The notes beneath the pieces were generated by a model. That model was not told where the DNA came from, searched no databases, and saw only the letters and a program-made list of their open reading frames with translations. A DNA stretch of 64,000 bases from contig CM028129.1 of the NCBI GenBank assembly GCA_016271365.2, forward strand, positions 842,226,001 through 842,290,000, in the 5' to 3' direction. Both the position numbers and the translations under genes were made by a program. Within the stretch, counting starts at the first letter, position 1, and each line of letters opens with the position of its first letter. The stretch comes from Neoceratodus forsteri (taxonomy: Eukaryota; Chordata; Ceratodontiformes; Ceratodontidae). Below are positions 47,197 to 58,364 of this stretch, piece after piece.

Positions 47197-48441
47197 AATT
47201 GTCTCTCCACTCTGCCTGCAACTCTTCCTCTTGCACCTCTTCCAGAAGCTGCTTCACATTTGAGATTGAAGCTTTCGGGTCCTTTAGCTGAAGGGAGAAC
47301 ATGGTGATTTGTGAGTGCATGGCTCCTTTCAGCACTTGTTCTAATCTGGTTTGGTAACCTTGGTCTGGTGTGATTCTGCCAGCCATAACTGTTCTCCAAA
47401 TAATGGGTTCTAAATGAGTTAGGTAGTTGGAAAACTTCTTTACTTTTTTCTGTATGGTGGCTCTCAGCTGGAACAGCAGATCAGTGCCACTCTCAATGGG
47501 TTTGTACATGCTCTTTAACATTGCTAGGTAGCATTGTAAGGTAATCAATTCAGAAACAAAGAGGTCGGCACCCTGATGACAGCCAATCTCTGAACATAAA
47601 ACTGATAATAAAACAACAAAAAGTTCATGCTAAGACAACACTCCTGGGGCAGAAACACAACCCAAATGTTTGGTTGTCTGATTCCAAATTCCACTTGTAT
47701 TATCAAGTGAAAACTACATGGTGCAGCACAACCACAGTGAAAAACACCTTGTACTGTACAGTTTGGCTCATTTGTATGCAAAGACCTGATAATATCTAAA
47801 GCATTTCCCATAGGCTCTCTACTATTCTTTTTTGTTTCTGATCTTCAGAACACTTCCACTCTTGAAGCATCTGAGTGGCTTGACTCATCCAAATGAAGTA
47901 GTTGTCCTCCTCACTCAGGGTGGGGACAGTACCTGAGAATGTGCATAATCTTTGGTAAACACTGGCATCATAATGGAACACAGAAATGGCTGCATATTCA
48001 TGTACCACTAGTGCTGCATTGGCAGAAGGCACCAGGGATGTCACACCTTCTTTCTGCAACAGGTCACTAACATCTTTGGCAATCTTTCCTGATGCACTGG
48101 GAAATGACTGAAATTGCACTTTGAACTCAGTAGGGGCCATGGGGCCCTTGGGTGAAAGATTTGGGGTGTAGCTGGACACCAAGGCTTGAAATGTTCATGG
48201 TTTTGTCCTCACTGGCCAACACCATTGTGCCTTTTTCCATCCAATCAACTGGCTACACTGGCGGGGGAGGGGTATTGGATGCCACACAACTTCCCTGCTG
48301 AACAGGTGCCATACCTCTTCAGAAGTTTCAGGTTTGATTGTGGCTGGCTGTTTGCTCACATCAATTTCTGAATCACTTCCAATTAAAGCAGTCATGCTTT
48401 GACTGGCATAGCCATACATAACAACATACACATTTACATTT
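47197..48441 (-). pseudogene. Gypsy Gag, PNMA-like
   Basis: From the 5' side (48,431) come poorly conserved N-terminal segments, then LQKEGVTSLVPSANAALVV and CTFSGTVPTLSEEDNYFIWM, continuing SQATQMLQEWKCSEDQKQ and RIVESL. After a frame change come GNALDIIRSLHTNEPNCTV (47,808), an insertion at about 47,560-47,770, and then YLAMLKSMYKPIESGTDLLF with FSNYLTHLEPIIW. The pattern (GTVP, WM.QAT.MLQEW, ALDI+RSL, FG.VES..DL) matches the PNMA/gypsy Gag family. The LINE at 42,941 splits it from the CCHC part. Confidence 0.8.
47560..47775 (-). mobile_element. Unclassified ~215 bp insertion in Gag
   Basis: The Gag reading breaks after NEPNCTV (about 47,755) and resumes at YLAML (about 47,530). The intervening sequence on the minus strand runs from GTGTTTTTCACTGTGG to CTCTTTGTTTCTGAATTGA and has no coding sense. 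It may be a solo terminal fragment or a SINE-type tail; no target duplication could be defined. Confidence 0.5.
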
Positions 48442-48552
48442 CAAAAACATTGCAAAGCATCCAATGGTTCCAAAAGGTTCCCTTTTAGTAACTTTGGGGA
48501 TCCCCGAGACCAGGAATGTCTTTTCAGATCCAGGCTCTCCTTTCTGCACCAA
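48442..48552. other. Sequence 5' of gypsy Gag
   Basis: About 110 bases between Gag and the tail of the next LINE. It may belong to the leader of the gypsy element, but no primer-binding site was recognised. Confidence 0.3.
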
Positions 48553-48771
48553 TCATATTTATTTATTGGATTAAAATACCTTTGAGCCAGAGGCTCTTTT
48601 ACAAAGGTTCCATGTCAGGTAAAAGACAAACAGAGTTAACTTAATAAGTTACAAAAAACAGGTAAGGTGAACAGTGCATGATAGACAAAATGAAATGCAA
48701 ATTTAAGGAGAATACAGGATGACAATGCAGCCAGGCAAAGGTTATGTCATGATAGAGGAGATAGGTAGAAT

Positions 48772-49325
48772 AGGAGCCGGGCCGGCCCGTCGGCGCAGCG
48801 GTGGGATTTCCGCTTGCGATGCCGGCGACCCGAGTTCGGGAACGGACCCGGGTTGTCGGAGGGCCAGCCGGGGGGGGGAGAAGGATGGAGCGTCCATGGG
48901 CAGCCTCCTTCTCCGGGGAGGGTGGGGATAACACTGGAGCACGGAGGACCCCTGGCAGTGGAGGCCGGGAGACTCGCGCTGCCGACGCTCAATGGGGAGG
49001 CGGGCAGACGCTGGTATCATTGCACGTCCCCGCCTCCTCTGGGGGGAAGAAACCAGGAAAAAGAATGGTGGGCCGGGCCAACGAGAGAATGAAGCCCTCC
49101 CCAGAGGTCCTCGATTCACCGCCGTCGCTGCGGGACCTCAACTAGTCATAGTTCCATGGCCACAAAGGTGGCCAAGGCTCCGCCCTCTGGGGGGCAAGCC
49201 GGGGGTGACCGTGGGTCCTTGGCAGCAATAGGCGGCGGTGGAGGTCTCCGGGAGCCGTGACCAGAGCAGCTAAAGATCGGTCGACCAGCCAGGAAAAAGA
49301 GGAAAAAAAAAAAAAAAAAAAAAAA
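48772..49325 (+). mobile_element. GC-rich poly(A)-tailed insertion, tRNA-like head (possible SINE)
   Basis: A sharply bounded GC-rich block interrupts the 3' part of the minus-strand LINE and ends in an A-run of about 23 bases (49,303-49,325). The 5' part has an A-box-like CGGCGCAGCGGTGGG at 48,790-48,804 and a B-box-like GAGTTCGGGAAC at about 48,831. The flanks GAATAGGAG (about 48,768) and GAATGGGGG (about 49,326) could be a diverged target duplication. A tRNA-headed SINE or a retroposed transcript both fit. CpG content is high compared with the rest of the window, suggesting a fairly recent or GC-rich source. Confidence 0.6.
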
Positions 49326-52244
49326 GAATGGGGGAATGGGAAGGGAATAAGACAGACAGAATGGAAGCTTAGATCACGGAATGGGGAGAGAAGGAGGGGG
49401 AGGAGAAATAGAGGTCCAAGGAGGGTCAGTTTCACAAGAAGTGGGGGGATAGCGAAGGTCAGACAATCACACCTGCAGTGTGCTGTGAGGTGCTGGTGAA
49501 GTTTGTTCTTAAAGGGGATGATCTTGGACTGGTTGCGGAGTGATGGTGGGTGGTCATTTAGCCAGCTTGGTGCATTGTACTTGAAGGAGTGCTGTGCCAT
49601 GGAGGTGCGACAGAAACGGACTTGGTAGGCCAGGTTAGAGTGGGTATTCCATAAGTGTGATGAGGGTTAGTTACCTGGATAAGAATCTTTAGGAAGACTG
49701 GAGGGGTTAGACCAAGACAGATTTTTTCTTTCGCAAACAGACAGGTCTGATACTTTATACAGCCTTTAAGGAGTAGCCAGTAAGATCAAGCATACAGCTC
49801 ATAAGTATGAGTCTCTATGTGCCCCAGTAGCTAGTCTGTAGGTTTTATTAGGGGCTATGCTAATTCTTTTAAGCATGGTATCTGTGGTAGTACCATAAAT
49901 AATTAGCCCATAGTCAATTAAGGAGAATATTGAACTGCTGATTGCTATGCGGAGGGCATCGGGGTGAGACAGTGCCTGTGCCTATATAAGAGCCCAATCC
50001 TGGTGTTTACTGCTTTAGCTAAATGGTCCATGTGGGTGACAAATGATATGGAGTTATCTAGGGTTATACCAAGGTATTTGAACTGCTGGACCTGTTCAAG
50101 GGGTGAGTTAAGATTATTAAGGATGGTCAACTGGTGTAGTTTGTTCCTACTGTGAGGACCGGTGAAAAGCATAGATTTTGTTTTTTTGTATATAAGAAGG
50201 AGTCTGTGGTCAGAGAACCATTCCGTGACGCAGAAAAGTTGTCCTGTAGTTGTTCAAAGGGAAGGGGATCAGCGTGACTTGAGAAAATGATGGCATCATT
50301 CGCATAGAGAAGGTGGTTAGACAAGCAAGCCTGATGGAGGGTGTTGAGGCATAGAGTAAAGGGCAGGGGACCTAGGATTGATCCTTGCAGGACCTCAGAT
50401 CACACATGGTGGCTGTTGGAGAGTGTATTACTTATTTTTACTTCCTGGGATCGGCCACCAAGGTAGCTCTCAAACCAGTCCGTTACCTCAGCTGAGCGTC
50501 CCAGGGTGTGGAGTGAGTAGAGCAATAGGGTGTGATTGACCGTATAAAATACTTTTGTGTGGTCAATATATATCACCCCCACTAGGTAACCCTGGTCTTG
50601 AACGTTGTGTATAAAGCCAATGTATTCAAGTAGTGCAGTGGTGGTGCTATGCACATTCCTAAATCTATGCTGTTGCAAGCATTGTAGTTGATATTTCTCA
50701 AGGTGTTCCGTAAGCTGATCTGAGACAATGCATTCCAGGGCTTTTGAGAGGGGGAGGAAGAATGGAAATAGGGTGATAGTTAGAGGGCTCAGTTCGGTCA
50801 CCACTCTTGTGGATAGATGTAACCACTGCAGCTTTCCATAATGCTGGGAACTACCCAAGGCAGAGTGGTAGGTTCAGCAGTCTAGAGAGGAGCAGTAGGA
50901 CTGCATCCAGGGTTAGATGAAGGAGTTTCAGATCAAGTGAGTTACTACTGGATCTAGTTTTGCCTAGTGCCCGACCTAGGTATTTTTTAGCCTCTGTTAA
51001 GGTGACTCTCCTGAAATGAAATGGGGGGGAGGAGGCCTTGGGAGGGGCAGGCATTACTGCCCTTAGCTATGCAGGTCAGTGTAATGAAAAAGTGAGGGGG
51101 GGAGAATGCCGCCAAGGTCAGAGAAGTCATCGTTTAAGGTATCAGCAATGTGCTTGGGGTCCTGGACAATCTCACTCTCATCTTCAATAATGGTGGGTGT
51201 GGATTTGCAGGGAGCACCCATCAGATCTTTTCGGTCATCCCAGAACCTCCTGCCATTGCCCCAGGTGTTTGAGAGCTCATCCATAAAGTGCTGGATTTTA
51301 GATAGACAGATTTCGGAGGTACAGGCATTCCTGGCTGTCTTGTACAGTTGAAGGTCAAACTGTTTGGCAGTGGCACGGGCACGGTGCCAAAGATTGTCCC
51401 TGGAAGCCATCTGGTTTAGAAGGGAAGGGATAATCCAGTGATTATTAGCCCCGCTCATCTTCCATTTTTTGATGGGGGTGTAGATGTCACAAGTACTATT
51501 GGATTTGGTAATGAAATACTCAAGTGCTTGGTCAATATTATGTGCAGTGTCAGAAACTAGTCACAATTTAGAACATGAGCCTGGAGGTTTTCCAGCTGCC
51601 CTATCTTCAGGACCTGGTGCAAAACCGTTTTGGCTGGAGGCTTAGGGGACCTGTTTGACCAGAAGCAGAGAACAGGGAAGTGGTCACTAATAGCATCCGG
51701 GAGGATGGCAGCGTCTGAAAGTCTCTCCAGTTGGTTAGAGATAATCCAGTCTAGGAGGGAATCAGAGTCCATCTGGTGGTTAATTCTGGTACGCAAGTTG
51801 ATTAATTGGGCTATGTTGATCGAGGTAAGGGCATCCTTGAACGGCGCAGCCTCAGGGGCCAGCTAATTAACACTGAAGTTCTCTAGTGCAACTACTTCTG
51901 TGTTAGAGGACAGGTTGGATAGGTAGTCAATGAGCTTGTTGAAGCCAGCGGCCTGCTCATGCAGCGGTATGTAAACTGAGATAATGGAGATGGATTTACA
52001 ATGGAGGCCTAATAATAGTCTGAGGGCAAGGACCTGAACATTTTTTTCAGAGTCCAATTGGGGGAGGTGAAGACCCTGGAGTGTGTCCTTGATGTAAATT
52101 GCACACCCTCCACCCCATTTACATAGCCTGTCCTGACAGAAGATGGTATACCCAGCAAGGGAAATGGCAGAGTCCAGAATCTTAGGTGTTAGCCAGGTTT
52201 CCACCATAGATATTACACCAGGATTATGTTGGGTAACCCATACC

Positions 52245-52668
52245 TGGAGACCAGCCATCACCACCTACCCCTTGTTTCACTGTCACCCCACCTCTTGCTC
52301 TCTGGGGAAGAATCAAACCCAATGTTCCCCCCTGTTTCACTGTCACCCCACCTCTCGCTCGCTGAGATAGTTTCAAAACACTATGCTAGTACTCTGCCAT
52401 TAGTCTACCATTGGACTTGGAGGTTTCCAGGGGTGTGCTACCTAGAGCAGTCATTTAGATATAGCTTTGTATTCTATTAAAATTGCTCCGTTTTTTTCCT
52501 AGTTGTCTAATTCTCATCTAACTTCTCTTGCTGCCTATGATCTGGCCTCTGTAACCACTGAATTTGTGTATTGTTTTGTTGTCCACCCTGACATGGAACC
52601 TTTGTAAAACAGCTCTCGCTCAAAGGTCTTTCCGAGATACTAACTAACTAAATAAATAATAAGGTAAC
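52245..52668 (+). mobile_element. LINE 3'-end fragment with ~60 bp duplication
   Basis: Ends with GGAACCTTTGTAAAACAGC, GCTCAAAGGTC and AACTAAATAAATAATAAGG, matching the 3' ends at 48,553 (reverse) and 58,858. A segment starting TGTTTCACTGTCACCCCACC occurs at about 52,272 and 52,332. It lies in opposite orientation inside the minus-strand LINE and has no coding sequence. Confidence 0.7.
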
Positions 52669-52709
52669 AGGCTCCAGATATTAATGGAAGCCAGCTTTAG
52701 GGCTCCAAG

Positions 52710-53017
52710 CATACCTCTCAACTGTCCCTGATTTCCAGGAATGTCCCTGATTTTGCCTCTGAAATTTCCTCTGACCCTCCTAAATTTGGCATTTCTGTCA
52801 GTGGAGAGTGGAGATTTGAATCACAAAATAATGCCAGCCATTGGTGTTACAGTCTAGTTCTCATTAAGAAAATGCTATTCATACTAAGAAGCATGTTGTA
52901 CACAGCTTCAGGAACTAATATTACTATTTTTTCAGATGCGTCCCTGATTTTTGTCATTTGTCCCTGGTCATTTTAGGCCTTGTCCCTGATTTGTGATGAG
53001 GGAAGTTGAGAGGTGTG
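52710..53017. mobile_element. Non-autonomous hAT-type element with intact 8-bp target duplications
   Basis: The ends are CATACCTCTCAACT on the left and, reading inward from the right, CACACCTCTCAACT, a 14-bp inverted repeat with one difference. Identical 8-bp flanks GCTCCAAG at 52702-52709 and 53018-53025 are target-site duplications. Eight-base duplications with termini beginning CA are the hallmark of the hAT superfamily. The 308-bp interior has several copies of GTCCCTGATTT and no transposase, so the element depended on an autonomous partner. Confidence 0.9.
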
Positions 53018-53050
53018 GCTCCAAGGTTGTTATTGCAGTGGCTAGGGGAT

Positions 53051-53120
53051 TGGGCGGGGCCAGGATTGGAGATGTATGTTATTTGAGAGCAGGAGGAGTA
53101 GCAGTGCAATCCGCGGTAAA
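53051..53120 (-). pseudogene. LINE leader with hydrophobic run and NPGP (2A-like) motif, frameshifted
   Basis: The minus strand reads RIALLLLLLSNNIH and then, one base shifted, PNPGPA (AATCCTGGCCCC at 53,067-53,056). The arrangement of a Leu run, a GDIH-like tetrapeptide and NPGP is known from the amino terminus of some non-LTR retrotransposons, where 2A-like sequences occur. One extra base after the His codon breaks the frame. It lies upstream of the endonuclease of the minus-strand LINE, on the other side of the hAT element. Confidence 0.6.
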
Positions 53121-53510
53121 GATTGCCGTAGCAGCTTTAGAGTGGAAGGCGGTTTACGCTGCCTGAGCCTAACATCCTTGTGAGCATACAATGAAATAGT
53201 GAGTCGAGGTAGGAAAGAGAGGGTATTAGTGCTTAGTACTTGGGCTGAGCATCTGAGCAGTTGAGTTGGTCTGAGGATGCAGTCTGGGGTGTTACTTAGG
53301 GTAGCAGGGCCCACCAGGATGAAGTTATTGGAAGGGGGGGCAGTTGGTGAAGTGTTGATTCTTGCCAAGACCAGGAGGTGTTAGGATGATGGAGATTAGT
53401 ATAAGTGAAACTAGGCTGCTATGTCCCCACATGGTGTTTGAGAGGGTCTGGAAGAGATTAAGGGTATAGGTAGCAAGAGGGGTGACAAAGGGTAAGTGGA
53501 AACCACTTTA

Positions 53511-53690
53511 CCACTCAGTGATCTAGCAGAGGGTTGGAAGGAGAGGCAGAAAGGGGTGGTGGTGTACCAAGAGGGATTTCAGGGGGTGGGTGGTGACAGA
53601 GAGGTTGAGGTGTGCAAAAAGCTTGGTAAAATTACTGTCGCTTGGATGGTGTAGGGGTTACCACTCAGTGATTTAGCAGAGGGGTGGAAA
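53511..53690 (+). repeat. Repeat segment shared with 59,598-59,740
   Basis: The 125-base stretch from GGAGAGGCAGAAAGGGG (53,539) to CTTGGATGGTGTAGGGGTT (53,663) matches 59,602-59,733. The flanks also contain a local duplication: TACCACTCAGTGAT(C/T)TAGCAGAGG occurs at 53,512 and 53,660. The right end of the shared piece looks like the A-box region of a tRNA-type promoter. From 53,120 to 53,510 only degraded LINE leader or unassigned sequence is seen. Confidence 0.6.
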
Positions 53691-53696
53691 GAAACA

Positions 53697-56600
53697 GAAA
53701 CATAGAAATTGTCAGCAGATAAGGACCGCCAGGCCCATTCAGTCTGCCTGTAGGCCCTAAACATTGCATGTGGCCACTGACCCTATGTGATAATGGCTTT
53801 CCATCACTCCCTCCACTCTCCCCTTGTGCCTATCCCAGGCATGCTTAAACCCCTCCATTGTGCTTACCCCCACTACCTCCTGTGGCAGACTATTCCAAGC
53901 TTCAACTACCCTTTCTGTGTAGAAAACCTTCCTCATATTACCTCTTAATCTACTCCCCTCCAATTTTATATCATGCCCCCTTATTTTAGTATTTTTTCCA
54001 CATTGAAAAGGTCCCCCACTTGCACCTTGTTTATGCCCTTGAGGTACTTGAAAGTTTCAATCATTTCCCCCCGCTCTCTCCTCTCCTCCAGTGAGTACAT
54101 ATTGAGGTCCCTTAGTCTCTCTTCATATGTTTTGTGGTGCAAGTCCTGCACCATCTTTGTCACCCTTCTCTGGATAGTCTCCCCCTTGTTTATGTCTTTG
54201 TGCAGGTGAGGCCTCCAGAACTGCACGCATTACTCCAGGTGAGGCCTTACCAATGTTTTATACAATGGCATCACCACCTGCCACCTCCTGCTAGTGATAC
54301 CACCGCCTGTGCATCAGACCATGCCACTGGCCCTCCCTGCCTCCATTGCACACTGCTTTGATACCTTAAGTTCATCAGCGATGATAATCCTTAGGTCCCT
54401 TTCCTCCTTTGTGACAGTTAGCTTCTCCCCCTAACCTGTAGACCTCCCCAGGGTTCCCTCTACCCAAGTGCATTATTTTGCATTTTTTTGCATTGAACCT
54501 CAGTTGCTACTTCTCCAACCATCTTTCAAGCTTCTCTAGGTCCGTCTTTATTTTCTGCACCCCTTCTGGAGTACACACTCTGTTGCAGATCTTGGTGTCA
54601 TCTGCAAACAAGCAGACCTTTCCTTCCAGCCCTTCTGCAATGTCACTAATGAAGACATTGAACAGGACTGGTCCCAGTACTAATCACTGCAGAACCCCGC
54701 TGACCATCCCCCTCTCCCCAGATTGTACCCCATTTACCACTACCCTCTGTCTCCTGTGTGTTAACCAGTTCCTAACCCAGCTCACAACCTTGTCTCCCAT
54801 GCCCAGATTACCCATCTTATTAACCAGCCTTTTATGTGGGATAGTATCGAAGGCTTTGCAGAAATCTAGGTAGGCAACATCTACTGCCCCTCCCTGATTT
54901 ACTTCCCTAGTCACCCAGTCAACAAAATCTATCTGATTTGACATGACCTTCCTGCTGTGAATCCATGTTGCCTCAGATCCTGGGCACCCTGGATTCCAGG
55001 TGTGTCACTATCCTTTTTTTCATGATCTTTCCCACCACTGAGGTGAGGCTGACTAGCCTGCAGTTCCCTGCTTCCTCCCTACTGTTACTTTTGTGCAGTG
55101 GAACTACATGTGCCCTCCTCCAGTCCTCTGGAAACTAAGCAGGGCTGCCAGAGGAGCTGCCAGTTCACTTCTCAGCTCCTTTATTATCCTCGGGTGGATG
55201 CCGTCTGGCCCCATGGCCTTATCCACCTTTAGCTTTGTGAGTTTTTTCAGAACTCACTCCACTGTGAATGGACTGGTGTCCACTTCTTCCCTCCCCATTG
55301 CCTCTGCTACCCATCTGAGATCCTTGACCCTCCCCCTCCCTTATGAATACTGAGCAGAAGTATTTGTTCAGTATTTCTGCCTAGTTCAGATCCCCCTCCT
55401 TACACTCTCCCTCCTCTCCTTTGAGCCTACAATCTCCCCCCGGTTTTTCTTCTTTTGTTGATGTACCTATAAAATGCCTTGTACCCTTTTTTCACAGATT
55501 GTGCTAAACCCTCTTCTGGCTGTGCCTTAGCTCTACTAATAGCCTTCCATTTCCCTTAGACATTCAAGGTACACCTCCCTGTCCTACTCTTGTTGGGTAC
55601 CCTTATATGTCCTGAAACTCAGTCTTTTAGCCCTGACTTTGGCCCCCACCTCCTTAGAGAACCATAGTGGTGTCCTTCTTCTTTTCCCTTTGGCTACTAT
55701 CCTAATGTATTGGTTTGTTATCCCCACTGTGGCTCCTTTCAGTTTCTTCCAATTTTCCTCCACCCCTTCTACTACCTCTCCCTTCCCCAGGACAGCTTGT
55801 ATACATTTACCAATTTCAGTGAAATCCACCCACCTAAAATCTTATACTTTTGCACTTGTGTGGCATACTTGAGTCCATGCTGCCATGCTGAACCACACAA
55901 TGCAGCGGTCACTGGACCCCAGCTGCCCTTCAACCTGTATTTCTTTGACTCTGTTCCCACTGGTCCATACCAGGTCCAAAATCGACTTGTCCCTGGTTGA
56001 TTCATGCACCAGCTACCTGAGTCCAAACCCCTGCAGGGATTCTAGGATGGTTGTGCTTCTGTCTGAAGCAGCCACCTGGGTGGTCCAATCCAGGTCCAGC
56101 ATATTGAAACCCCCCAGTAGCAGGATTTTGCCTCGAGCTGCCATGTTGTGTTTGTCCTCCACTAGTTCTCTGTCAGCTTACTGCCTCTGTGTTGGAGGGC
56201 TGTAGATCACCCCTGTGCGTACTGCTGTTCCATTCTCTGGCTCCATGGTGACCCACATTGCCTTGGCCTCCCCTGTCTTCCCTGAACTTCTGTAGCCTTT
56301 GTACCATCTTTGATGTACAGGGCTACCCCCCCACCCTTTTTACCCTCACTGTCCCTCCTGAACAGTGCATAGCATGGTACACTGACTTCCCAGCCATGAT
56401 TAGCAGAGTACCACGTCTCTGTTATTGCTACTATGTCAAGGTCTGCATCTACCAACAAGGCTTCCAGGTCTGGAACCTTATTTCTTAGGCTATGGGCATT
56501 TGTTAACATAACCTTCCATGATTTACAGTCTGCTGTCCCTCTGCTCCTGTCCTCCCTCTCCAGCGTCATCCCCCCACCCCGGTTTCCTTTCCTATATGTC

Positions 56601-56868
56601 CCCCATGCATCACTTGTTATACATCCTTTGCCTACCTACCCCTCCCTGCCTGCTTCAGCTGCATCTGTTGGCAACTTATGTTCCTGAATGTTCCCTTGGG
56701 GTGGGGGGTTCCTAAGCCTCCTGCCTCTTCTGACTTTCCCCCCTTGGCCAGTTTAAATGCTTGCAGCTGAAGCATTTCAACTTCTCACTAAGGGCCAAGG
56801 TACCCTTCTCAGACAGATGCAGGCCATCCTTCTTATATAAACTCACCAAACTCCTAAACCTCTCACTC
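53697..56868 (-). mobile_element. CR1-clade LINE, long copy reaching ORF1 esterase-like end
   Basis: The 3' UTR starts at 53,697. The carboxyl end (54,226-53,757) has VQDLHHKTYEERLRDLNMYS, SRLRGNMRKVFYTERVVEAW and FKHAWDR. The RT palm (54,944-54,560) has motif A DVAYLDFCKAFDTIPHKRL, QRVVVNGVQSGE and CLFADDTKICNRV with both catalytic Asp residues. The endonuclease (56,569-55,584) begins MLTNAHSLRNKVPDLEALL with VAITETWYS and GGGVALYIKDG. At the 5' limit (56,868-56,760) SLYKKDGLHLSEKGTLALSE matches the Asp-x-x-His end of the SGNH esterase domain found in CR1 ORF1 proteins. Stops and frameshifts are present. The copy is cut at about 56,868, where an opposite-strand LINE starts. Confidence 0.9.
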
Positions 56869-58332
56869 TCTCTCAGGCAGCTCCCCCAGTCATGGAAATC
56901 TGCCATTGTAATGCCCATCCACAAAAGCGGTGACCATACCCAACATTCCAATTACCACCCTATCTCAGTCCTCCCCAGCTCTCTAAAGCCATAGAGTGCA
57001 TAGTTACCGATCAACTGACAGAACACATGGACAAGTATAATATCCAGTGCCCACAGCAGCATGGATTTAGGAAAGCACATATTACTACCACTGCCTTACT
57101 TGATTTTACAACTCACATTCATAAGGCCTTAGATTCTGGACAGCTGCTTGGGGTAGTGTACATAGATTTGACCAAGGCATTTAACACCGTTAATCACCAG
57201 CTTCTGTTGATCTCACTCCCTGCATTGGGTCTATCCACCAAAGTTACCAGCTGGTTTGAAAGTTACCTGCTAGGCAGGCACCAATGAGTTAGGATTTGGG
57301 GATCGCTCTCTGATTGCCTCCCTGTACGTACTAGTGTACCCCAAGGTTCCATCTTTGGACCACTTCTTTTTAGCCTCTACTTAAACAATCTTCCAGCAGC
57401 ATGTAACACCAATATGATCCTATACGCGAATGACACCGTCCTTTTCTCCACTCATACAAACCCCGACCAACTATCCTCTGACCTGCAGGCAGATTTTAAC
57501 AGTATCGAAAAGTGGTTTGATCAGCAAAAACTGTTGATGAGCTACAAAAAAACAAGTCCATGCTGTTTGCCAACACCCACAGCAAATACAAAAAGGCTAA
57601 ACTGAATATCCTGAATAAGCAACACCTCCCTCACAATCATGTCCTGGAGTTTAAATACCTGGGTGTTACTCTGGACAAGCCACTCTCCTATACTGCCCAT
57701 GTGAAATTAATCTCCAGCGCTATTAACGCTAGAATAGGTACCCTCTACACTATGGCAACTGTTTCACCCAAGAGGCTATGCATGTAGCTGTAACTTCCTC
57801 TGTCCTCTCGATTATCGATTATGGACTGATCTTCTACGGAGCTGTCACTGACACCACTTTAAAAAGAATCAGAATAGCTCTGAATAAGTGTTGTTATCTT
57901 GTGACAGGTGCTGATAAAAAAACACATACCTGAAAGTTCTACAAACAATCATCATGGCTCCACCTTCAAGGAAGGACTGCCTACCAGACCTGCCTCCTGG
58001 CTCAAGAAATCTTCCTCGGCCTTACCCCCCCCCATGCGTGGCCTGCTACATTCACGCGCTGCACTCGTGCTGACAAATCCTCTTTCCAGATTCCCTTTTG
58101 TTACACCAACCAAGCTAAATGCTCCATTTTTGCTAGGGCCTCCTCTCTAATGAATGGCCTCCCTCCTGAGGTTTTGTAAGGGACTAGACTTGGCCCTTTC
58201 ATATGTAACCTGTGCCTACCCCTCTCTAGTCTTAGCAATTATGACTTTTCCAGCTAGACTGCATATTCTGCACCTCTCCCACTATGCCCCTCTTTCTCAT
58301 TGCCCACCCTTCCTTCTTATCCCACTCCTTTT

Positions 58333-58364
<32 letters not shown>

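Larger units (their letters stand above)
35253..48441 (-). mobile_element. Decayed Ty3/gypsy LTR retrotransposon with PNMA-like Gag
   Basis: Reading right to left: Gag (48,441-47,197), CCHC knuckle and protease (42,930-42,327), reverse transcriptase (42,221-40,855), RNase H (40,850-37,620 with an insertion), integrase (37,200-35,908) and a carboxyl remainder to 35,253. RNase H before integrase is the Ty3/gypsy order. Large insertions are a LINE in Gag (42,941-47,196), a CR1 in RNase H (37,853-40,458) and a SINE in the integrase end (36,403-36,572). LTRs and primer-binding site were not identified. All parts carry stops or frameshifts. Confidence 0.85.
48553..53400 (-). mobile_element. LINE (L2/Rex1-like), nearly full length, multiply invaded
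   Basis: The minus-strand 3' end has an AATAAATAAAT tail (48,557-48,572) and a GAGCC/GGCTC stem at 48584-48588 and 48592-48596. Moving 5', the carboxyl part (49,600-49,460) has APSWLNDHPPSLRNQ and (50,172-49,945) FKYLGITLDNSISFVTHM. The RT (50,858-50,400) keeps the AD-type motif only as YANDAII, with a degraded motif A (VIYIDHTKVFYTVNH). The endonuclease (52,264-51,557) has ISMVETWLTPKILD and DAISDHFPVL. A leader with an NPGP-type motif lies at about 53,056. Invaders are the GC-rich insert at 48,772, a LINE fragment at 52,245 and a hAT-type element at 52,710. Many stops. Confidence 0.75.

Noticed and set aside
35253..48441. PNMA-like Gag and gypsy Pol as a domesticated host gene.
   Set aside because: Stops, frameshifts, loss of the RT catalytic Asp and several large insertions show a dead retrotransposon.
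48742..49145. Several overlapping ORFs in a GC-rich block, possibly a CpG-island exon.
   Set aside because: The block ends in a long A-run and interrupts a LINE 3' part, so it is a retroposed insertion; the frames are compositional.
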